NCBI GenBank assembly: GCA_949752735.1
Contig: OX457041.1
Location: 30,772,400-30,836,399 of the forward strand
Direction: 5' to 3'
DNA from: Lumbricus terrestris
Taxonomy: Eukaryota; Annelida; Clitellata; Crassiclitellata; Lumbricidae
DNA length: 64,000 bases
Positions 13,001 to 22,100 of the stretch are shown here, one piece after another (position 1 is the stretch's first letter; each line of letters begins with the position of its first letter). The notes under the pieces are model-generated. The model searched no databases. It was not told where the DNA came from and was given only the letters and a program-made list of their open reading frames with translations. Both the position numbers and the translations under genes were made by a program.

Positions 13001-16000
13001 TCTTCCCGAGTTATAACCATTTTTATTCTATCCGAGAGTTAACTCGGTATTTAAGCCGCTATTTGTTTTCGCAGATCGATTTTCAATGAACCCATAGATT
13101 TCTGACGTCATCGCTTCTTGACCTCATTTTTCACCGAGGGCCGATCTTATAGCGCGCGCTTCACAAAATAATAATAAAACTGATAATATGAAGGTTAATC
13201 ACAAGTTTGGACAAGATAATGACAATAGATAACGGTAATTAATATCATACCATGCCATAGGTTACGTTGGCTATCTGGACATTATTTAGGGGGGAACAGG
13301 TTTAGGCAAAAGAACCAAAATTCACAGGCATATGCCGGCCACACCGGAGGGGTGCCAAAACGCCCCGCAGAGGCGGGTGGAAGATGAGTTGGAACGGAAG
13401 ACCTTGGGTGGCGAATTCGCCCTGCAGGGGTGGGTGGTTGATGGGTTGGGGCGAAAAACCAAGATTTTGCTGGCAATGCCGGACACCCCAGGGTGGAACC
13501 AGGCTGGGGCCGATGGAAGAAGGCAAGATGAGAAGGGCGGAGTGGGAGCGGGGTCAGGCGTGGCGGGGAATGAAAAACCGAAATTTTCCAGGCAACGCCG
13601 GGTAATTCAGCTAGTTATATATAAATTATAGTGCAACACAAAAAGTGCAATAGGTCAAGGTCTGGAAACAGTCAAAGGTGTGTGCTCAAGTGGGCACTAT
13701 GAGCTTATGATGTGATTGACTTTGTCGTTTCTTTAGTTTGCAGCAGGCACAAACATGTTTGAAAAAGACGTTGCCATCCCAAGATATAGCTGCAACTATG
13801 TGCACTGCTACCTTCAGCACTCATTACTAATCCTGTCACACAGGTTTCAAAAAGAAGAATGCACCGACTAATAAAAGTAACTGCTAGAGAAATTATTCCC
13901 TTTTCTCTTTCTCTGGAATCCACGGTGACCAGCATAGAGGCATTGCCACTAAGAATGCAGCTGCTCAGATATATCAACGCTGCCTATGCAAAAGCGTATT
14001 GAGTTTAAGATTCTAATGCTCATGCGTAATTTCCTAGCAGGCCAAGCTTCGGCTTATCTTCGCGAGGTCTGTGTGCCAGTGCTATCCATTCCAGGCCGTA
14101 GATTCCTTCGCTCCACCACACAAAATGATCTGCACTTCTACCTATCGCTTGAACTTCCACAGTGCTGCATAAAAGCTTTGCTATGGTCGGTCCATCTTTC
14201 TGGAATAAGTTACCTAGTAATATACTTCTTTGTCTTTCTCTGCCCCTTTTTCCACAAGCGTTTGAAACCATTCCTTTTGATTGTGATTTGGTGTCAGGTT
14301 GTGAGCGCCTCTGAGGAGATTCTCTTGAAGTGGTGCTACATAAATTTACGATTACGATTACTGTTGTTTCATTTGAGAATGGAATAGCCATGCTAAAGAG
14401 TCTCCTTACAATAAAAAATGTGCTCGTTACAAAAGCAATTTGTTCCATGGCAGAAAAGTGAGAAGCCGCTTGTCGACATGAGAAAAAACATTTTTGTCTC
14501 CTCTTCATATAAAAGTCAGACTGATATGAACTTTTACAAAATCATCAAACAGCGAAATATGATCAACTTCAAAATTCCAAAACAATATTAAAAAATAAGC
14601 GATGACATGCTTAAAAAGCATTTTTTGGTGGTCCACACATCAAAGATCTGCTGGTGTCATCAGATGAAATGGCACAGAAGGCATTCAAGAATGTTTAAGA
14701 GAGTTTTCTTGGCAACTAAATTAAGCCCAGATGTCTGACTAGAACATGCTTCAAGCATCAACACAATGAAGTGTTAAACGCAACCAGTCGCAGACGATTG
14801 ATTTAATGCATATAATATTCTCACTTGCATTTCTTGCCAGATCTATCGTGGTTAAGCCAGTGGCAAACACGGCGTAAGGTTTCACGAGGACAATGAGACG
14901 ATGGAACGACTTCTAGAAGCCAAGACATTTCTAAATTCACCGCTACACATCTTTGTCTCTTTCTTTGCGAGTTAATAGATCTTCGTGAGATCAATTTTGT
15001 TGCAGTCCAATAAACTATATAATTACTCAGCTGTCTAGTATTACAACAATAATATATAAATAATAACAAATACTTCAGAAAAGTATTTGTGTATACCTGC
15101 ACTATCTAAGTAATTCTTCAAATACAGTTACTGAAATGAATTCTGAACATAGATCTTTAAAAGCATATGATCTGAAATGACTTCAGGTCCGTACAAAGGT
15201 ATTCTCGGCGATCATACGCGATCTACTCTATGCCGATGACTGTGCACTAATGGCACACACACGCACACACAGGACATGACGCAACAACTCTTCGATCGCT
15301 TTCCATGTGTTGCTCGTCGCTTCGGACTCACCATCAGCCTAAAGAAAACAGAAGTCATGTTACAGACAGAGAACAGCAAGACCGTATACACTCCCACGAT
15401 CATCACAGCAGGTGGTACGACTCTCAAGGTAGTGGACAAATTCTGCTGCCTCGGTAGCATTCTCTCTAGTGCTTCAAACATCGACGAAGAGATTACTGCT
15501 CGGCTGGCTAAGGCAAGCACTGCATCTGGATGGCTCTCACGATGACTGTAGAACAACCATGGCATCCATCTGGCCACCAAGGTTGCAGTCTAGAAAGCAG
15601 CTGTGCTGATAACACTTCTATATGGATGCGAATCATGGACGCCACATCGCAGGCACATAGCTAGGCTCGACCGATTTCACATGAGGTGCCTTCGAAGAAT
15701 AGCTCACATACGATGGCAGGACCTGCTTCCCAACACTGCGGTCATTGAGTGCCATGGCATCACGGGCATTGAGGCCATGCTAGCAGCAGCACAGCTCCAC
15801 TGGACTGGACACGTTGTCTGCATGGCTGACTCATGGATCCCAAAACAAATCTTTTATGGTCAGCTTGCACAGGGCATCCGGGTACAGGAAGGAAAAATAC
15901 AAGCGTTACAAGTCCAATCTGAAGTCCAATCTGAAAAGGTGCGGCATGGCAGCTGCTGATTTAAAGGGACTGGCGGCAGAGCGCTCGGAATGGCGTGGTT

Positions 16001-16094
16001 CATGCAGTGAGGCAGCACTGGAAAGATTTGAACTTCAAAGGATATTGCAGCTTAAGGAAAAGCAGCAGAGGCTCTAAGCAAGAAAGCAACGCCC

Positions 16095-16171
<77 letters not shown>

Positions 16172-19100
16172 AGTGCGTTGCTTTCTTGCTTAGAGCCTCT
16201 GCTGCTTTTCCTTAAGCTGCAATATCCTTCTAAGGCCAGTTCAAGACGGATCAAGTTTGTGTTTAGAGTTCTCATAAGTTGGACCTTGAGCAAGTGTACA
16301 TGGCGAAGTTTAAAGATATACTTTTAAAGCACAGTGTTTAATCCCTTTACTGGGAAGGTGTGTATATGTGGTGGTGTTTGCAAGAACAGGTTTGAGATAA
16401 ATTTAATTCCCCAGAAATATATATATATATATAAATATATATATAAATATAAGAGCCGACTGTCTTTAGATATACCGTATTTTCGCGAATATAACACGCA
16501 CACGGGTATAACACGCACCCGAATATAACACGCTACTTTTTGCGATTTGAGTAAAAGTTGAATTGTATAACACGCACCCGACTATAAGACGCATTTTCGT
16601 GCCTTCATTCCGCTCTAGTACTCGAACGTGCACGCTAACGTTAATGTTACTCTAGCGTTTTATAATTTATGACTGCATAGAGTCGTAACTGATTCAATTA
16701 TACACAAATTAAAATCATGTATTTGATAAAACAAATCGTTTTGCTAAAATTAACATTTCAATAAAGTCAATCATATATAAATTTCTATATAAATATAAAA
16801 ACTTGTAAGTGGAAATTACCGTGTTCCTGGTTCTTTAGCCTACTTGCTGCTCCACAAGGTAAGGTCATCGTCGTTTAAGGATTGTAGCATTAGTGCAGTG
16901 AATAAGAATTAGTCTTCATAAAAACCGATTAAGTGTATTTTAGCGAATTTCGGTATGCGCTCATTGTAGCATTTTTTTCTATCAATCGAATATAATTGAA
17001 GTTATATTGATGCAAAAATTCTTTTAATCAATATCATATCCTTAATTAACAAGCTTAAACTATCGTACTATGGGGTAATGACGGGCGTAGGCTACACTTA
17101 GCAGCTTAGTACCAGCGTAAGCTGCTCTTATAATGACGGTCTTAACCTAGGAAATAAAATATATATCCGATTTTACGTAATTTAGACCAAGATAATATAA
17201 GTAGGCACATATATAAGTGGAAGATATATTTAAAATCTGAACCTACGCGCATTATTTAACAATGAAAACGGACATTTTCACGCACATGTGACTGATCCAA
17301 TATGGCCGCTAACGCGATGGGATGGATTTGCTAATAAATTTGCGATTTCCTTGTAGAATTAGGTTTAAATGGTGACAGTTTCGACAAATCTGGCCGTCAA
17401 TAATTGTTTGATATAGCAAGTGACGAAAATAAACTATGTTTGTCCAAAGGAAATCCTGATTTTGACACGAGTTCTCAAAGGGCTTTCACCGTAATTTGCA
17501 TCTGTTGTTAAACGGAAAGTCGGATGACAATAATTATTTGGTATCTGGCAAGCAAGTCTGGAAAATTGAACTTAATTTTTGATGCCGTTGACAATATTTA
17601 CATTTGTGATACGGAAGAGGCAGCGGAGGACACTGAAAAGGAAGTTTACCTGGGCTGTTTAAAAATCGCAAAATTATGCGCTATATAATTAAAACACCTA
17701 ATTTTCTTAGCTTCACACCCAGCGAATAGCAAGCGATAATACAAAATACTGCCTGCATAAATTTATTTACTGCTATATTGAAAACAACAGACAATTGCAA
17801 TTTATTTATAGTAATATTTAACTTTTGTATTTAAGGTCAAATCATAAGTTGTTAAACTTTAAATTGTAACTTTCTGCGTCTCTGATATTTATTTGATAAT
17901 AATAATAATAATAATAATAAGCGAACTGAACTCGGACTTCATGTCCTATCGATTTTGTTGACGTCCATGTCTCCGTATTGTAAGAAAGCAACTTTTACAG
18001 TAGTTTTTGACCATGACCTGAAAATAATCTGGCACAAAATTTGACTATGTAAAAAATAATTTGTATAACACGCCCCCGAGTATACCACGCGGGTAGGGTG
18101 CGTGGTTTGTAAAACTTTGTATAACCCGCGTGTTATATTCGCGAAAATACGGTATATATATATATATATCTGGGGAATTAAATTTATCTTAAACCTGTTC
18201 TTGCAAACACCACCACATATACACACCTTCCCAGTAAAGGGATTAAACACTGTGCTTTAAAAGTATATCTTTAAACTTCGCCATGTACACTTGCTCAAGG
18301 TCCAACTTATGAGAACTCTAAACACAAACTTGATCCATCTTGAACTGGCCTTAGACTCACTATGGACCATAATTACTTTAAAGTGAGAAACCATCACAAC
18401 GGATTCAGACCCTATTTAAACCTGCAACTATCATTATATAGTCAGCAGACATACATATATATCATACATGCCATGTGTTGGACTGATGACTTGAAATGAA
18501 AGAAGTGTTCACAGTAAAACTAAGTTTAAAGCTAAACGAACATTGATCCATCATCCCATCAACTGAAGAAGGTTGGTGGTTGGCAAGTGAAGAAGGACTC
18601 CCAACAAATCCAGACTAATCTCTGAGGAATCTGCCTGGTCAACAGCCGCAGCCTCCTGAACACACGCCAGTTCAGGTGCATCCAACCATGCTCATCAGTA
18701 ACCATGACAACCACCCACTGCCAGGATTACAGACAGAGATTATGACTGGCATTAACAATGTATAAACAGCCATTGAATGGCATGCATTCAGTCAGATACT
18801 ATTCAATCCAAGGTACACCATGCACACAGTGCACATTCATTTCATCACAACAGAACTATGGTTGTTGTGTCTCCTCAGATTTCAAACATGAATGCCATTG
18901 AAATGCTATCATACACCTAAAGACAGTCGACTTCAAAGAGGCTTGTTGCTGGTAATACCATGTGCACCACTTAACAACAGTTGCATGTCAAACAGACAAT
19001 GTTCCCTCCATTGTTTTTAACCATGCATGCACTTGGCTACCACAGCTAACACTTAACAGGTGAGTGCATCTGAGGAAGCATCTGAATCAGTATATAATTT

Positions 19101-22100
19101 CAACTCTGTTGCTGCTCATGCTAAACAGGTATACCATGTGATGTGCAACGGAAGTGTGGAGCGGCTTAATGGAACAACAATGTCAACATTGCATAAATTA
19201 ATTTGCAGACAACCAATAGAGTGCAACAAACATTTGATGCCACTGTCGTCTGCTGTAGGAAAAGTAGTATTCATGGCAGCCATGGCTTCAGTCTGTTCAT
19301 ATAGATCTGTCTTTAGCATAAAGCAGGATGATATGAACTAAACAGAAAAGATGACAGTTTCTTGAAAGGCAATGGCCATGGCATTGGAGGGGACAGAGGA
19401 GGGAGTGGTGATAGGAGGAGAACTGATTAGCGATCTCAGATTTGCAGACGACATTGCGCTACTGGGGGAGAAGGAGGAGGGTTTGCAGGATTCGTTAACG
19501 AGAGTTGTGCAGGTAGGCAAAAAAATGGGTATGTGCATCAACGTTCAAAAAACGGAATGTCAATACATTGGGAGAGAAGGGACACGGCTTGCATTGAATG
19601 TGGATGGTCAGATACTGGAGCAAAAGGAGAGTTTCGTGTATCTGGGAGGTCTTATCGATGCCAACGGGGGATCAGAAAAGGACGTTGAAAGAAGAATTGG
19701 GCTTGCTCGAGGAATATTGCAGAGATTGCATAGGATCTAGAGATCAAAGGAAATTAGCAAGACCACCAAGGTGCGAATATACGAGACTTTGGTGCTGAGC
19801 GTACTGTTATACAACTCAGAGACATGGACGCTGAAGGAGACACAGAAAAGACGGTTGAGGGTATTTGAAATGACGTGCCTGCGAAGGATAGAAGGGGTCA
19901 CAAGGAGGGAAAGGATACGAAACACGGAAATACACAACAGACTAAAGATACAACGAGACATTGTGGACAGGATCCGGATCAGAAGAATGCGGTACTTTGG
20001 ACATGTCGCCAGAATGAAAAGTGGAAGATATCCAAAGGTGGCATTGCAGGGATATGTGCATGGGAAGAGGAGAAGAGGCAGACCCAGGAAGCGATGGATA
20101 GATGTGGCAGAAGAGGACTGCCGGGAGATGGGACTAACCGTGGGAGAGGCGACGCGGAGAGCACAGGATAGGGACGACTGGAGGCTATCCATAAAGGAGC
20201 GGCTGATGCGGGCGAAAGCTTCGCCAGGGCCATAAGTCAAGTAAGTCTTGAAAGGCAGACTTTATGGACAAATTATCTGCCATATTTGTTTAATAGCTGA
20301 CTTAGATGTCAAACTGGAACTGATCCACGTGGAACTGATCCATTGAAGCGGATCTGGCTGATATTCCAGAAACAATAAACGTTGCAAATAGAACTTATTG
20401 ATACTCAGAATCACAATCTCATGAAGACTGAAGAGAGCTTTCCAGCATCATCTTATGGAGAATATGCAGGGCTATCCCCTGCAGATGTTTTTCCAAAATA
20501 ATGACCATTTTAACGTTGTGCACCTCAGTATGTTTCACAATTTGACAAAACATATCATTGCGAACAGCTTTTCTCTAGAATGGCAAATTTTAAAATAACT
20601 CAAGATCGCTGCTAACAGTTGGACATTTAACTGGCCAACATCAACTGTTTGAAGAACCTATGGAGTACGAAACATACAAACATACATAGTACAAATATAC
20701 ACTAAAATTACAATTAAAATCGCAATTATTGTAATACAGACAATTACAATTTATTTTACAGCAATATATGACTTTTATATTTAAGGTCAAATCATAATTT
20801 TTTAAACTTTCAAGTGGAACTGATATAAATTTTTATGATGATAATAATAATAGTAATAATAATACTGAAGTCGGACTTTATGTCCTATCAATTTCGCTGA
20901 CATCCATGCCTCCATATTGTAAACAAAAACCTTTATAGCAATTTCTAACCATGACCTGAAATAGTCTGGTATAACATTTGGCTGTGCAAAAATAATTTGT
21001 ATAAGATGCCCACGAGAACACCACGTGGGTGGGGTGCATTGCTTGTGGAACTTTGTATAACCCGCATGTTTTATGCGTGAAAATACAGTACTTCACTTGC
21101 ATATATTTCAGCACAGAACCCATGTCACCATTGTCATGACTGCAACAGCAGCAGGGCAGTGATTCTGCAGCTCATAAAATTTGAGGACTTGATATTCTCA
21201 GCAAATTCAAGGTCAGTAAGTTAGCAAGATAATGAACATGGGTTTTAGATCAGTCCAGCATCTTTTCTGTACACAGAAGTTTGTGTTTAAGCAGATTTAA
21301 TGACAGTCTACGCCCTGTGCTCCCTAGATATTAGCCTCAGGCTTTATTCAGTCAGGGCTGCACAGGCCTACATCTATTATCTGACATCGATAACATTCCA
21401 CACAGTGCTAAAAAGGCAGAACAGTTACCATTTTCAATCCCTGATTAAGTCAGTTGAGATAATGAACAGGTCCCAACAACTCTGTGCTGAACAGCGACTG
21501 GCTAGGCCAGTCAAGTCTGTTCAAGAAACTATAGAAGGCAACATAGGTTATACCGGTAATACAGTGCATGATTCCTCAGAAACTTCTATGGAACCAAACT
21601 TCAGCCCAAGCACTAAGATGATGAAGACCTGTTTTAAAAAACTTCTGGCACAATACGCTTCTGCATCCAGGTGTATACAATAATACAATAAGAGGTTGTG
21701 AGCTAGGAACTTGAACAGGAGTTGAGGAAAACTCTCAACCTCATTATCTGACTCTCCAACTGACAGCATTGCCATCTCACCTCGATCATGTCTTTCAGTC
21801 ATGTGTGCTATAGAATGCAATCACTATGCAACAACATTGAAATATTTTTCTAACCTGATTTCACCATTTGACCTCTGACCTTTGCCAACACAAGCCACAA
21901 ACCCGTTGTGCTACCCATAGATGTAAAAAACGATGAAAAGAAAATAAAAAACGGTAAAAAACGTCGTTTTTTTCGAAATAATAAAAAACGACAAAAAAAC
22001 GATAAAAAACGGAAACGGAAAATAATTTGCCTTTGTTACATCTGAAATTTCATTTTCAGCTTACAAACCTTAATTGCTTATGCAATTTTATTAAGAAACT

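Noticed and set aside
14020..14508. 162-codon open frame on the minus strand
   Set aside because: Antisense to the LINE C-terminus at 13985-14362, which has clear family motifs on the plus strand.
16000..16327. A protein with a long Tyr-Ile repeat
   Set aside because: The repeat is (TA)n between inverted LINE ends. The mirrored frame on the other strand shows that it is the palindrome.
19737..20240. 167-codon open frame on the minus strand
   Set aside because: Antisense shadow of the LINE at 19372-20245.
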